NCBI RefSeq assembly: GCF_026126405.1
Contig: NZ_JAFMTQ010000007.1
Location: forward strand, 62,001-126,000
Reading direction: 5' to 3'
Source of the DNA: Aureitalea sp. L0-47
GTDB lineage: Bacteria > Bacteroidota > Bacteroidia > Flavobacteriales > Flavobacteriaceae
Length of the DNA stretch: 64,000 nucleotides
Within the stretch, counting starts at the first letter, position 1, and the number at the start of each line of letters is the position of its first letter. The notes under the pieces are model-generated. The model saw only the letters and a program-made list of their open reading frames with translations, did no database searches and was not told the origin of the DNA. The translations under genes were made by a program, and so were the position numbers. Of the stretch, positions 53,042-62,713 are shown one piece after another.

Positions 53042-54265
53042 ATGAGAGTTCTACTACGAGCGATTTACCCTTATATCTATATGCTATTGTTTTTAACAAT
53101 ACCATTTGATAATTATGTAAGAGCTCTTCCGAACATATTATTGATTGCTCTACTGGCACTATTCCCCTTTGTATTAAATAGAAAGGATCTATTTAAAATA
53201 CGCAAAGGACCTGCCATTGTTTTTCTCCTGTTTCTATTATATCTCTTGTTGAATTCACTCTTTTTCGAGCGGATTGCAGAAGACATAGTAGTAATAAAGA
53301 AGATCGCATTGGCATTCGGACTGGCAATCCTCTACATACCTGTTGAAGACAGTCGGAAGATCGGTATGGCTATAATATTTTCGTCCCTTGCCGCCATTGT
53401 CTTTTCGGTGATAAAGATCATTGTGATCATTAATATTTCTGAAGATATCGCGTTAGGATATTCCAGGGAAGTAATTGAAGCCCTCCTCATAGACCGACTC
53501 TACCTTGGATTGCTAAGTATCCTGAGTATTCTTGTCTCGGTCAGGTCTATGTCGAAAGAATATCATCCAAACAACCAGTATCACCTCATCAATATCATCG
53601 TAAACATCCTGTTCGTGTTCCTAATGGTGTCCAAGATTGCGATTATCATTTTGGCGGCAGTCTTCATTTTAAGAATGTTGTACAGCAGGTATAAATTGGC
53701 GAAGGTTTTAGCAATAGCGGTTTCGGGTATTTGCATTGCGGTTTTAGTGGTGGCATATTCAAACCTTAAACAAGACGGTAATGCTGCGGAAAATGGGGAT
53801 CGCATGGAAAGTTCTTTCCTTCAGAACACCGTGACATGGGAGCTTAGGACTACTGTTTGGCGCTGCGCGACAGAAGTAGCGAATTCGGAAGGGTTACTAC
53901 TGGATGGATTAGGGATAAAGAAGACCAAAGAACTACTCGTAGCATGTTATGATGAGACCATAGAAGGCAATTGGAAGCGAAATCGCTATATGGCAATGGA
54001 ATACAATTCGCACAATCAATTCATGGATACGTATTTAAGCTTTGGCTTGTTCGCACTAATCCTCTTTATAGGATTTCTGGCAGTGACATTTTTGAAGAAT
54101 ATCAGGCACTATTTCTCCATGGCAATGTTGGTTGGAATGATTGGTTATCTTATGGTAGAGAATGTGTTCCATAGGCAAATAGGGGCTTATTATATCGGCT
54201 TCATGCTTATTGTGCTCTTATCCAGCAATTTTATCAATGGAAACAATGAGCAAAAGGAAGGCTAA
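53042..54265 (+). CDS. O-antigen ligase/polymerase-like membrane protein (third of three)
   Basis: This 407-residue protein again has about ten to twelve transmembrane helices with a large loop (about 240-320) ending in NSHNQFMDTYLSFGLF, the HNQF core of the O-antigen ligase family. It is the same length as its upstream neighbour but differs in sequence. It appears more AT-rich than the flanking genes, and the 125-base gap before it contains a TACCTTTA sequence that could be a promoter. Both points would fit later addition to the locus. Function as polymerase or ligase cannot be decided. Confidence 0.82.
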   Translation: MRVLLRAIYPYIYMLLFLTIPFDNYVRALPNILLIALLALFPFVLNRKDLFKIRKGPAIVFLLFLLYLLLNSLFFERIAEDIVVIKKIALAFGLAILYIPVEDSRKIGMAIIFSSLAAIVFSVIKIIVIINISEDIALGYSREVIEALLIDRLYLGLLSILSILVSVRSMSKEYHPNNQYHLINIIVNILFVFLMVSKIAIIILAAVFILRMLYSRYKLAKVLAIAVSGICIAVLVVAYSNLKQDGNAAENGDRMESSFLQNTVTWELRTTVWRCATEVANSEGLLLDGLGIKKTKELLVACYDETIEGNWKRNRYMAMEYNSHNQFMDTYLSFGLFALILFIGFLAVTFLKNIRHYFSMAMLVGMIGYLMVENVFHRQIGAYYIGFMLIVLLSSNFINGNNEQKEG

Positions 54266-54280
54266 TATGAGGGCAAGTTG

Positions 54281-54288
54281 TATTTTTG
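54281..54288 (+). promoter_or_regulatory. Promoter -7 box of ugd
   Basis: TATTTTTG is an exact TAnnTTTG match 56 bases before the ugd ATG, suggesting that the ugd-uxs-wcaJ group can be transcribed separately from the upstream locus. No TTG is seen at -33. Confidence 0.5.
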
Positions 54289-54344
54289 CGCCTGTTTAGA
54301 AGGCCGAATAGGGCAATAAACTAATAGTAAGATATTATTGATAT

Positions 54345-55658
54345 ATGAAAATAGCAGTTATTGGGACCGGATACGTTGGATTGGTTACAGGAACCTGCCT
54401 GGCGGAAACCGGTAATGAAGTTATCTGCGTTGATATAGACGAAGCTAAAGTTGAAAAGATGCGAGCAGGAGTGGTTCCTATTTACGAACCTCACCTGGAT
54501 GTGCTTTTTGAAAGGAATATCAAGGCCGGAAGATTGCGTTTCACCACCTCTTTAGACGAAGGCCTGGAACATGGGAATATCATTTTCCTGGCATTACCAA
54601 CCCCGGAAGATGAAGATGGTTCGGCAGATCTATCATATGTGCTGAATGTTTCGGAAGAAATTGGAAAGAAAATACGTTCGTATAAAGTAATTGTGGATAA
54701 AAGCACGGTTCCTGTAGGAACGGCGGACAAGGTTCGCGAGGTAATTTCAGAAAATACCGATATTGAATTCGATGTAGTGTCTAATCCTGAGTTTCTTCGG
54801 GAAGGATTCGCGGTGGACGATTTTCTGAAACCCGAAAGAATCATTATTGGATCCAGTAGTGAAAAGGCATCCAAACTAATGGAAAAGCTGTACAAACCCT
54901 TTGTTCGGTCCGGGAATCCGATTATTACTATGGATGAAAAATCGGCTGAACTCACAAAATACGCGGCCAACTCCTTCCTGGCGATGAAGATCACCTTTAT
55001 GAACGAGATCGCGAATTACTGTGAGAAAGTAGGTGCAGATGTGGACAAGGTACGTGTTGGAATTGGTACGGATTCGCGCATAGGCAAGCGGTTCCTCTTT
55101 CCGGGAATCGGCTACGGCGGATCTTGCTTTCCCAAGGATGTAAAGGCACTTATCCACGCTGGAGACAAGGCCGACTACGATTTTCAGATCCTCGATGCGG
55201 TGGTCCGACTAAATCAGCTTCAGAAGAAAATACTTATACCCAAGATTCAAAAGCATTTTCACAATGACCTGGGTGGAAAAAACATTGCCATTTGGGGACT
55301 TGCTTTTAAACCCGAAACTGATGACATCAGGGAGGCGCCATCTATCACAGTTATGAATGAATTGCTCGCTATGGGCGCAAATCTTACGGTTTTCGATCCG
55401 GAAGCAATGCCAAATATTGAAAAGAAATTCGGAGATCGCCTGAAGTATGCCGAAGGAATGTATGAGGCACTTAAAAATGCGGATGCATTGGTAATATGTA
55501 CAGAATGGAGCATTTTCAGATCCCCTAGCTTTTCAAAGATGAAAACGTTGATGAAGGATAATGTGGTCTTCGATGGACGCAATATCTATTCAGTGGATGA
55601 TATGGAGAACGAAGGATTTAAATACGTTTCCATAGGTAGAAACCAATCAATTTCTTAG
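54345..55658 (+). CDS. ugd: UDP-glucose 6-dehydrogenase
   Basis: This 437-residue enzyme oxidises UDP-glucose to UDP-glucuronate with two NAD. The NAD-binding [16 protein letters not shown] is at residues 6-21, and the catalytic Cys261 lies in [10 protein letters not shown]. The central and C-terminal UDP-binding domains are complete ([13 protein letters not shown]). It supplies the substrate for the next gene, a decarboxylase, one base downstream. Glucuronate may also enter the polymer directly. Confidence 0.96.
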   Translation: MKIAVIGTGYVGLVTGTCLAETGNEVICVDIDEAKVEKMRAGVVPIYEPHLDVLFERNIKAGRLRFTTSLDEGLEHGNIIFLALPTPEDEDGSADLSYVLNVSEEIGKKIRSYKVIVDKSTVPVGTADKVREVISENTDIEFDVVSNPEFLREGFAVDDFLKPERIIIGSSSEKASKLMEKLYKPFVRSGNPIITMDEKSAELTKYAANSFLAMKITFMNEIANYCEKVGADVDKVRVGIGTDSRIGKRFLFPGIGYGGSCFPKDVKALIHAGDKADYDFQILDAVVRLNQLQKKILIPKIQKHFHNDLGGKNIAIWGLAFKPETDDIREAPSITVMNELLAMGANLTVFDPEAMPNIEKKFGDRLKYAEGMYEALKNADALVICTEWSIFRSPSFSKMKTLMKDNVVFDGRNIYSVDDMENEGFKYVSIGRNQSIS

Positions 55659-55659
55659 T

Positions 55660-56658
55660 ATGAAGGAGGGAAAGAAAAAAGTTCTAATTACCGGTGCAGC
55701 GGGATTTCTGGGCTCCCATCTCTGTGACAAGTTTATCGCGGAAGGATATAAGGTTGTTGGAATGGATAACCTGATTACCGGTGACCTAAAGAATATTTCC
55801 CATCTATTCAAATTGGAGGATTTCGAGTTTTACCATCACGATGTTACCAAATTCGTACACGTTCCAGGAAGGGTGGATTATATCATGCATTTCGCATCGC
55901 CCGCGAGCCCGATAGATTATCTTAAAATCCCTATTCAGACCTTAAAAGTTGGTTCGTTAGGAACGCACAACTTACTTGGCCTGGCGAAACAGAAAGAAGC
56001 CAGGATATTGATCGCATCCACATCAGAAGTGTACGGTGATCCCCTGGTGCACCCTCAGAGTGAAGATTATTATGGAAATGTAAATACCATTGGACCACGG
56101 GGGGTGTATGACGAAGCCAAGCGATTCCAGGAATCCCTTACCATGGCTTATCATCGTTTTCACGGCCTTGAGACCCGCATAGCTCGTATTTTCAACACTT
56201 ACGGACCACGAATGCGTCTAAACGACGGGCGAGTCATCCCGGCATTTATGGGCCAGGCACTCCGGGGTGAAGATCTAACGGTATTTGGAGATGGTTCTCA
56301 AACGAGGTCCTTCTGCTATGTCGACGATCAAATAGAAGGACTGTATCGCTTACTGCTCAGTGATTATTCTCTTCCGGTGAACATTGGAAATCCGGACGAG
56401 ATTTCCATACTGGATTTTGCTGAAGAGATGGTTGGGTTAACGGGATCAGAGCAGAAGATCATATACAAAGAACTTCCGAAGGACGATCCATTACAGCGTC
56501 AACCGGATATTTCCCTGGCAAAAGAAATTCTCGGATGGGAGCCTCAGGTGGACAGGAAAGTAGGAATGAAGAAAACGTTCGAATATTTCAAAGGACTCAC
56601 CGAAGAGGAATTGTATAATAGTGAACACAAAGATTTTTCAAAGCACAACAGGCTATAA
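55660..56658 (+). CDS. UDP-glucuronate decarboxylase (UDP-xylose synthase type SDR)
   Basis: This 332-residue extended SDR begins with the NAD motif [14 protein letters not shown] and has TSEVYGDP and the catalytic YDEAKRFQE (Tyr-x3-Lys). The segment [22 protein letters not shown] and the neighbouring [15 protein letters not shown] are diagnostic of UXS/Uxs1-type enzymes, which convert UDP-glucuronate to UDP-xylose. The position directly after ugd supports this assignment strongly. The product implies xylose, or a derivative, in the polysaccharide. Confidence 0.93.
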   Translation: MKEGKKKVLITGAAGFLGSHLCDKFIAEGYKVVGMDNLITGDLKNISHLFKLEDFEFYHHDVTKFVHVPGRVDYIMHFASPASPIDYLKIPIQTLKVGSLGTHNLLGLAKQKEARILIASTSEVYGDPLVHPQSEDYYGNVNTIGPRGVYDEAKRFQESLTMAYHRFHGLETRIARIFNTYGPRMRLNDGRVIPAFMGQALRGEDLTVFGDGSQTRSFCYVDDQIEGLYRLLLSDYSLPVNIGNPDEISILDFAEEMVGLTGSEQKIIYKELPKDDPLQRQPDISLAKEILGWEPQVDRKVGMKKTFEYFKGLTEEELYNSEHKDFSKHNRL

Positions 56659-56660
56659 GA

Positions 56661-58016
56661 ATGATTTATAGAACTGGAAGATATTCGGGGTATTTAAGGC
56701 CAATCTCATACTTGATCGATCTGGCCATTATCCATATTCTGGCCTATCATTTCTTTAGCGCCAGCTTCCACTTTATAAACTATATGGTATTTATCACCAT
56801 AGGCTGGATTATCTTTTCGCTTCGTTCTCATTTTTACGAGATATATCGATTCACACGCCTGACCACAATTTTTTCATTGGTAGGAAAACAAGGGGTGCTA
56901 TTTGCACTGCTGGTGTTTTCGTTCTTTGGATTCTACCGCGAATTGGAGGTGGATCCGGTTCAGATCTTCAGATATGTCCTGCTGGTGATCCTGTACATCG
57001 CTATTGTTAAAGTAGGGGTCTATTATTTACTAAAAAAATATCGCGTAATTCTTAGGGGGAACCTGAGAAGGGTAGTGATCGTAGGGCTAAACCAAAAGAC
57101 AGATCAACTTCGAAAGTTCTTTGATGACAATCCGGAATACGGTTATAAACTCCTGAATATTTTTGATGTTAGCGGAGCTGAAAAAGTAAGTGTGGAAGAA
57201 TGTGTTGAATACATTGACACAAATAACATAGATGAGATCTATTCCTCTGTAGGTGAACTTAGCAACGAAGAACTTCAGAAACTTATCGATTACGCCGATA
57301 ATAACCTTAAGATTCTTAAATTCCTTCCGGACAATAAAGAGATATACAGTAAGAAACTTGATTTTACTTACTACGGTTATCTTCCGATCCTGTCTATGCG
57401 GAAGATCCCTATTGAAGAACCATTCAATAAATTCGTTAAGCGAGGGTTCGATATTGCTTTGTCTCTCATTATCATTGTTGGAGTACTTTCATGGCTTACC
57501 CCATTACTCGGACTTATCATCAAACTGGAATCCAAGGGCCCGATCTTTTTCAAGCAAAAACGAAACGGACTAGACTACAGGGAATTCTATTGTTATAAAT
57601 TTCGTTCAATGCGTCCTAATCCTATGGCGCATTTGCATCAGGTTCAGAAGAACGACCCTCGTATTACCAGAATTGGTAGAGTAATAAGAAAGACAAGTGT
57701 GGATGAACTGCCTCAATTCATTAACGTATTGAAAGGTGAAATGAGCGTGGTTGGCCCTAGGCCACATATGGTGAGTCACACCCATATGTATGCCGAACGA
57801 GTCGATAAATTCATGGTACGGCACTTCGTGAAACCAGGGATCACTGGTTTGGCACAGGTAAGTGGTTACCGCGGTGAAGTGGAAGACCAGAACCATATCA
57901 TCAACAGGGTGAAATACGATATCTTTTACCTGGAGAACTGGTCTTTGTTCCTGGACATAAAGATCGTGTTTCAAACGGTTTACAATGCAATCAAAGGAGA
58001 TAAAAAAGCCTACTAA
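56661..58016 (+). CDS. Undecaprenyl-phosphate sugar phosphotransferase (WcaJ/WbaP-like)
   Basis: This 451-residue protein has four N-terminal transmembrane helices, a CoA-binding-like cytoplasmic domain (about 130-240) and a C-terminal bacterial sugar transferase domain. That domain has KRGFDIALSLIIIVG with the re-entrant helix, GPIFFKQKRNGLDYREFYCYKFRSM and VVGPRPHM. It starts the repeat unit by putting a hexose-1-phosphate, usually glucose or galactose, on undecaprenyl phosphate. It lies two bases after the xylose synthase gene and overlaps the next GT2 gene by 32 bases. Confidence 0.95.
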   Translation: MIYRTGRYSGYLRPISYLIDLAIIHILAYHFFSASFHFINYMVFITIGWIIFSLRSHFYEIYRFTRLTTIFSLVGKQGVLFALLVFSFFGFYRELEVDPVQIFRYVLLVILYIAIVKVGVYYLLKKYRVILRGNLRRVVIVGLNQKTDQLRKFFDDNPEYGYKLLNIFDVSGAEKVSVEECVEYIDTNNIDEIYSSVGELSNEELQKLIDYADNNLKILKFLPDNKEIYSKKLDFTYYGYLPILSMRKIPIEEPFNKFVKRGFDIALSLIIIVGVLSWLTPLLGLIIKLESKGPIFFKQKRNGLDYREFYCYKFRSMRPNPMAHLHQVQKNDPRITRIGRVIRKTSVDELPQFINVLKGEMSVVGPRPHMVSHTHMYAERVDKFMVRHFVKPGITGLAQVSGYRGEVEDQNHIINRVKYDIFYLENWSLFLDIKIVFQTVYNAIKGDKKAY

Positions 58017-58797
58017 AGGTACGGATACACCGCTGGTTTCCATTATAACGCCACTTTATAATGCAGAATCTTTTATTGCTGAAACTATACAAAGCGTACT
58101 GAATCAAACCCATGCTAATTGGGAACAGATCATTGTTGATGACGCTTCTTCAGATGGTTCCATGGCGGTAGTAAAACGCTATGCAGATAAAGACCAACGG
58201 ATCCACATTCAATCTCTTTCCGAAAACAAAGGCGCAGCTTTTTGCCGAAACAGGGCCACCGAAATGGCAAATGGAAACTACATTGCTTTCTTAGACTCCG
58301 ACGACCTCTGGCATCCTGAAAAACTGCAACGGCAACTGGCGTTTATGGAGCAAAACGACTGCGATGTGTCTTTTTCCAGCTACCTGCATATAGACGAGCA
58401 TGGCAATCCACTTCACAAAAGGATAGTCGCCATGCCAGAGCTCAGCTACCAAAAGCAGCATAAGAATAACTACATTGGCAACCTTACAGGGATCTACCGT
58501 TCGGAAACACTGGGAAAGATTCCTTCCCCAGCCATACGTAAGCGACAGGATTGGGCGGTTTGGCTGGAGGCCATCAAACGCAGCGGAAAAGCAGCCAAAG
58601 GAATTCAGGAAGACCTTGCATATTATCGGGTGAGGCAACAATCCATCAGTTCAGACAAAACGAAACTGGTAAAATACAACTATCGGTTTTATAGAGAGCA
58701 CATGGGGTATTCCTCGGTAAAATCGAGCTGGAATCTTATGAAGTTCTTCATGGAGTATTTCTTCGTGCGGCCGAAATATATTCAGAAGTTAAAGTAA
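57985..58797 (+). CDS. Glycosyltransferase family 2
   Basis: This 270-residue GT-A enzyme opens with VSIITPLYNAESFIAETIQSVLNQTH, followed by DDASSDGSM and the metal-binding FLDSDDLWHPEKL, the full GT2 set. The C-terminal part has the RKRQDWAVWLEAIKRS block common in WcaA-like capsule transferases. The start overlaps the phosphotransferase gene by 32 bases, so the two are coupled. It may add the second sugar of the repeat unit. It ends nine bases inside the convergent CapK-like gene. Confidence 0.93.
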   Translation: MQSKEIKKPTKGTDTPLVSIITPLYNAESFIAETIQSVLNQTHANWEQIIVDDASSDGSMAVVKRYADKDQRIHIQSLSENKGAAFCRNRATEMANGNYIAFLDSDDLWHPEKLQRQLAFMEQNDCDVSFSSYLHIDEHGNPLHKRIVAMPELSYQKQHKNNYIGNLTGIYRSETLGKIPSPAIRKRQDWAVWLEAIKRSGKAAKGIQEDLAYYRVRQQSISSDKTKLVKYNYRFYREHMGYSSVKSSWNLMKFFMEYFFVRPKYIQKLK

Positions 58798-60099
58798 GGA
58801 AGTAAACTGCTTTAACTTGCCTCTTCTGCTTCGGTCCAGCGCTTCCTCTCTTTCAAACGTTAGGGTAAGGTCATTTTCAAGATAGGTGTAGAGTGCTTTT
58901 TGTATGGCCTCAATTTCGGATTGCGTGAGCTCTCTTTCAGAAACATAAATGATCCTGAATCTGTCCAGCGCAGTTTGTTCAATTATAAACTCCTTCACGT
59001 TTCCATCGTCTTCGATCACGCTCTTGGTAACATAATAGAAGGTGAGCCCCGGAACCGTCTTTCCGCCCGGTAATTTGGCCAGGTCGTTGGTTCGGCCGAT
59101 GAGCTTCTGAAGGATAGGCTTTTTAGCTGTGCTGTCCGGATGAATGATCCCGGTATCGCCTATGTCGTAGCGGATCATGGGGTGGGCCTTGTTGTATAGT
59201 GAAGTAATTATAATTCGACCAGGTTCTCCATTAGGAACCGGCATGCCTTTATCATCCACAACTTCAACATATAGCGTTTCACTATTCAGCACGAACTGGT
59301 CATGCATATTGGTAAAGGCTATGAGGTCTAATTCGCTGGCCCCGTATTCGTTGATCACAGGCACCCCAAAGGCTTCCTCCATCAAGGCTTTATCGCTGTC
59401 GTATAACATTTCCGAAGTAACAATACAGTACTTCAGCGTGGGACATATGTTTTTCAGGATCAAGCCCTGGGATTGCACGTACTTTGCAAATAGCACTATG
59501 GAACTAGTATACCCATTGATATGATCGAATTTTTTCCTTCGGAAGTGTTCCAGGAACTGCCTCATTTTTTCTTCTGAAAGATCAAAAATGGGAAAGCGAT
59601 ATCTGCGCCCCAACCAATCTTTGAATCGCTCCTTCCTGTAGCCAACGGTATCAAGGGGGATTCCATAGAAACGTGCCTGGTAAGAACTGTGAAAATCGAT
59701 TCCATACCAACCAAATCGATCAAGTATTTCCGCCCAGGTTAGAGCATGGCAAAATTTATCCTTGGCAAAAATGAAAGGATGACCACTAGACCCGGACGTC
59801 TTGTTAACATAGACCTTCTTTTTCGAGAAACCATTACTGAGTCGCTCTGCAAGGGGTTTCTGGAGATCACTTTTGGTCATGATAGGCACTTTAGCCCAGT
59901 TCTCTGCATTGGCGTGGGGAGCAAAGTTTTTATAGAATGAATTTTCCGTGAGATGAAAGAGAAGAATTGATTTCTGTCGGCCGAAAATATATTCTTTATA
60001 ATCAGCTTCGGGAATTGCCTGGATCTCACCTAGCAATTGTTTTGCTTCCTTTATCGGGAAACCATTGAAACGCAGCGAAAGTTCGAATAAATTCAACAC
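58789..60099 (-). CDS. CapK / phenylacetate-CoA ligase-like adenylate-forming protein
   Basis: This 436-residue protein resembles CapK of capsule loci and the PaaK branch of adenylate-forming enzymes. The ATP-binding loop is VNKTSGSSGHPFIFAKDK (about 100-117), and EYGASELDLIAF and YDIGDTGII are further motifs. No thioester carrier or CoA-specific domain is visible. In CapK-like proteins the exact reaction is unknown; a role in attaching an acyl or amino-acid group to the polysaccharide is plausible. The start is GTG at 60099 or TTG three bases later. It is the only gene of the locus on the minus strand. Confidence 0.87.
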   Translation of the reverse strand: MLNLFELSLRFNGFPIKEAKQLLGEIQAIPEADYKEYIFGRQKSILLFHLTENSFYKNFAPHANAENWAKVPIMTKSDLQKPLAERLSNGFSKKKVYVNKTSGSSGHPFIFAKDKFCHALTWAEILDRFGWYGIDFHSSYQARFYGIPLDTVGYRKERFKDWLGRRYRFPIFDLSEEKMRQFLEHFRRKKFDHINGYTSSIVLFAKYVQSQGLILKNICPTLKYCIVTSEMLYDSDKALMEEAFGVPVINEYGASELDLIAFTNMHDQFVLNSETLYVEVVDDKGMPVPNGEPGRIIITSLYNKAHPMIRYDIGDTGIIHPDSTAKKPILQKLIGRTNDLAKLPGGKTVPGLTFYYVTKSVIEDDGNVKEFIIEQTALDRFRIIYVSERELTQSEIEAIQKALYTYLENDLTLTFEREEALDRSRRGKLKQFTSLL

Positions 60100-60129
60100 A
60101 AATTATTAGGGCTTCAATTTACAAACAAT

Positions 60130-60137
60130 TATTTTTG
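60130..60137 (+). promoter_or_regulatory. Promoter -7 box of purD
   Basis: TATTTTTG matches TAnnTTTG exactly 22 bases before the purD ATG; the -33 TTG is not evident. Confidence 0.5.
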
Positions 60138-60159
60138 AAGTCGTAATAAAACCTTACCT

Positions 60160-61434
60160 ATGAACATTCTTATCCTTGGATCCGGAGGCCGTGAACATAC
60201 CTTTGCCTATCAGTTGGCAAAAAGCCCACTGTGTAAAAATCTTTATGTGGCTCCCGGAAATGCGGGTACACAGGCCATGGCTAAGAATTTAGCTATTTCG
60301 GTGAACGATTTTGAAGCCATCAGGCGAGCTGTCCTCGAGCACGACATAAATATGGTGGTGGTTGGCCCGGAGGATCCACTGGTGAATGGCATTGTTGACT
60401 TTTTTCAGCAAGATTCCAACTTAAAGAATGTGATGATCATTGGCCCTTCTGCCGAAGGAGCCTTACTGGAAGGTAGTAAGGAACGAGCCAAAGAGTTCAT
60501 GTCCCGACATAAGATCCCGACAGCTGCTTATTCCAGTTTCAACAAAGAAACTCTTGATGCAGGAAAAGAATTCCTTGAAACACTGGAACCACCTTACGTT
60601 CTCAAGGCAGACGGACTGGCCGCCGGGAAAGGAGTGCTCATCCTGGATTCCCTTGAGGAAGCAAAACAGGAGTTGGAAAATATGCTGGCTCACAGCAAAT
60701 TCGGAGCGGCAAGTGCGAAAGTGGTAATCGAAGAATTCCTGGATGGTATTGAACTAAGCGTGTTCGTATTAACCGATGGAAAGAATTACAAGGTTCTGCC
60801 TACAGCAAAAGACTACAAACGCATTGGCGAAGGTGACAGTGGTCTGAACACTGGTGGAATGGGTGCGATTTCCCCGGTTCCATTCGCCGATGAGGAACTC
60901 ATGCAGAAGATCGAATCGCGAATAGTAGTGCCAACGGTGAACGGCATCAAGGAAGAAGGGATTGATTATAAAGGTTTCATTTTCATAGGGCTTATTAAGG
61001 TTAACAATGAACCCTACGTTATAGAGTACAATGTTCGTATGGGTGATCCCGAGACGGAGGTGGTATTACCTAGGATTAAAACAGACCTCGTTAAACTTCT
61101 CGAAGCAACCTACACCCAGGAGCTGGACCAAATGAATTTGGAGTTAGACCCGCGATCGGCAACTACAGTCATGGTAGTATCGGGTGGCTATCCCGAAGCT
61201 TATGAGAAAGGAAAGAACATTTCCGGAATTTCAGATATTTCAGACTCTATTGTTTTTCACGCGGGAACTGCGATGAAAGAGGGGGAAGTAGTAACTAACG
61301 GAGGGCGTGTTATTGCAGTAACTTCCCTGGGAGAAGATTTTAGAAAGGCACTAAAAAAATCCTATCAAAACGTAGCAAAACTATCGTTCGACAGGATGTA
61401 TTATAGAACCGATATCGGATTTGATCTATCCTAA
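60160..61434 (+). CDS. purD: Phosphoribosylamine--glycine ligase
   Basis: This 424-residue ATP-grasp enzyme performs the second step of purine synthesis. It has the N-terminal [21 protein letters not shown], the ATP-grasp loop [15 protein letters not shown], and [18 protein letters not shown], plus [15 protein letters not shown] for metal binding. All are standard GARS signatures. It stands apart from other pur genes. Its 3' end overlaps the convergent small membrane protein gene by nine bases. Confidence 0.97.
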   Translation: MNILILGSGGREHTFAYQLAKSPLCKNLYVAPGNAGTQAMAKNLAISVNDFEAIRRAVLEHDINMVVVGPEDPLVNGIVDFFQQDSNLKNVMIIGPSAEGALLEGSKERAKEFMSRHKIPTAAYSSFNKETLDAGKEFLETLEPPYVLKADGLAAGKGVLILDSLEEAKQELENMLAHSKFGAASAKVVIEEFLDGIELSVFVLTDGKNYKVLPTAKDYKRIGEGDSGLNTGGMGAISPVPFADEELMQKIESRIVVPTVNGIKEEGIDYKGFIFIGLIKVNNEPYVIEYNVRMGDPETEVVLPRIKTDLVKLLEATYTQELDQMNLELDPRSATTVMVVSGGYPEAYEKGKNISGISDISDSIVFHAGTAMKEGEVVTNGGRVIAVTSLGEDFRKALKKSYQNVAKLSFDRMYYRTDIGFDLS

Positions 61435-61656
61435 ATAGGAGTGAGAAGTTGAAGTACGGTCTTCTTCGCCAGCGGCATTTACCTCGCTCAGTTTACGCAT
61501 CCAATAGATAAAAGCTACAAAACCGATCGCAAAAAACAACCAGCTCATAATATTTGCACCCCACCAGGAATCATACTCCATAGCGCGTAAGGCATCATAT
61601 GGCCAGAAAAGATAATCGACAAATAGCGTTTCTATTCCGTAAAAAAAGTCCTTCAT
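61426..61656 (-). CDS. Small single-pass membrane protein of unknown function (DUF6341-like)
   Basis: This 76-residue protein has one clear transmembrane helix (about 36-53, [19 protein letters not shown]) preceded by an aromatic-rich segment ([22 protein letters not shown]). A short charged tail follows. I recall such proteins from flavobacteria as DUF6341, beside purD and a polytopic membrane protein, as seen here. The ATG at 61656 is preferred over a longer in-frame start because the shorter start leaves room for the promoter. No function is known. It overlaps the purD stop by nine bases. Confidence 0.78.
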   Translation of the reverse strand: MKDFFYGIETLFVDYLFWPYDALRAMEYDSWWGANIMSWLFFAIGFVAFIYWMRKLSEVNAAGEEDRTSTSHSYLG

Positions 61657-61695
61657 AACTGTATCTTTATAGGGCAAAAATATAAATTAACCTCA

Positions 61696-62619
61696 ATGCT
61701 CACAAGATTTTTCGGTAAATCTAGTCCGGTAAATTTCCTGATCCTCGGAATTGTATTGGGATTAAGCTATGTGGGTTACCAGTTGTTCGTACTGAAATCG
61801 GCATTTGATACCATTGCGATCGTCAAACTGGCGGGACTTCCTTTTCTTTTGGTACTTACCTTGTTGTTGCTGGATTTCATCGTTCGAAAGAACAACCTGA
61901 CCCGAACGAGTACTCTGGCCGTTTTCTTTTTCACTTGTTTCACTTTAATGATCCCAATGGCCTATGGGGATCCGGAAATCCTCATAGCAAACACCTTTTG
62001 CCTTTTTGCATTGAGGAGGGTGTTTAGTTTTACTTCGGAACGAAATTCGGAAAAGAAACTTTTGGATGCTTCGATATGGATATTCGTAGCCTCCTATTTT
62101 TACTTTTACAGCCTGGTCTATTTTGCGGCCATATATTTCGCTATACTACGCAGCCCTAACACAAAATTTCGGTATTTGTTCATCCCATCAATAGCTTTGC
62201 TGGGAGTTGTTAGCCTTATCACCTCTGTGCACTTGCTTGTTGAAGACTCTTTCAATTGGTTTGATAAACTGAATTTTTCCATCGGACTCGACGCATCGGC
62301 CTATAATAGCTGGAACCTTCTGATCCCCGCCAGCTTAATTCTAACATGGATTATCTGGATTACCTTTTACAGGTTGTTCAAGGTGTCCAGTATAATGCGA
62401 AAACAGCGACCTAATTTCGTTGTCCTGATCGTTGTCCTGATCATTTCGTTATTCGTGGCCCTGGGAGCTCCGGAAAAAAACGGAAGCGAATTGTATTTTG
62501 TTATTCCGCCCCTCGCGATAGGCATTGCCGACTATATCGAAAACAGCGAATCGGGAATTTTCAGGGAGCTGATATTGTGGCTGTCAATCCTAATTCCTGT
62601 TGGCCTGGTTTTTCTTTAG
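61696..62619 (+). CDS. Polytopic membrane protein of unknown function (DUF6427-like)
   Basis: This 307-residue protein has about ten hydrophobic helices with short loops. Polar residues in the middle helices (SYFYFYSLVYFAAIYFAI) suggest a channel or a lipid-linked-sugar role, but I recognise no enzyme motif. I recall similar flavobacterial proteins as DUF6427, next to a small DUF6341-like protein and purD. It is divergent from the small membrane protein, with 39 bases between the starts. The function is unknown. Confidence 0.75.
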   Translation: MLTRFFGKSSPVNFLILGIVLGLSYVGYQLFVLKSAFDTIAIVKLAGLPFLLVLTLLLLDFIVRKNNLTRTSTLAVFFFTCFTLMIPMAYGDPEILIANTFCLFALRRVFSFTSERNSEKKLLDASIWIFVASYFYFYSLVYFAAIYFAILRSPNTKFRYLFIPSIALLGVVSLITSVHLLVEDSFNWFDKLNFSIGLDASAYNSWNLLIPASLILTWIIWITFYRLFKVSSIMRKQRPNFVVLIVVLIISLFVALGAPEKNGSELYFVIPPLAIGIADYIENSESGIFRELILWLSILIPVGLVFL

Positions 62620-62634
62620 CAGGACAGCCTATAA

Positions 62635-62667
62635 TTGCAGTTAAACAGATGAAATGTAATACCTTTG
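62635..62667 (+). promoter_or_regulatory. Promoter of the DUF4254 gene
   Basis: TTG at 62635-62637 and an exact -7 box TACCTTTG at 62660-62667 are 22 bases apart, inside the normal range for Bacteroidota promoters. The leader to the ATG at 62714 is about 40 bases. Confidence 0.7.
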
Positions 62668-62713
62668 CAGGCGGAATCATTTGATTTCAATAACCTAATT
62701 AAACCGCAACCCA

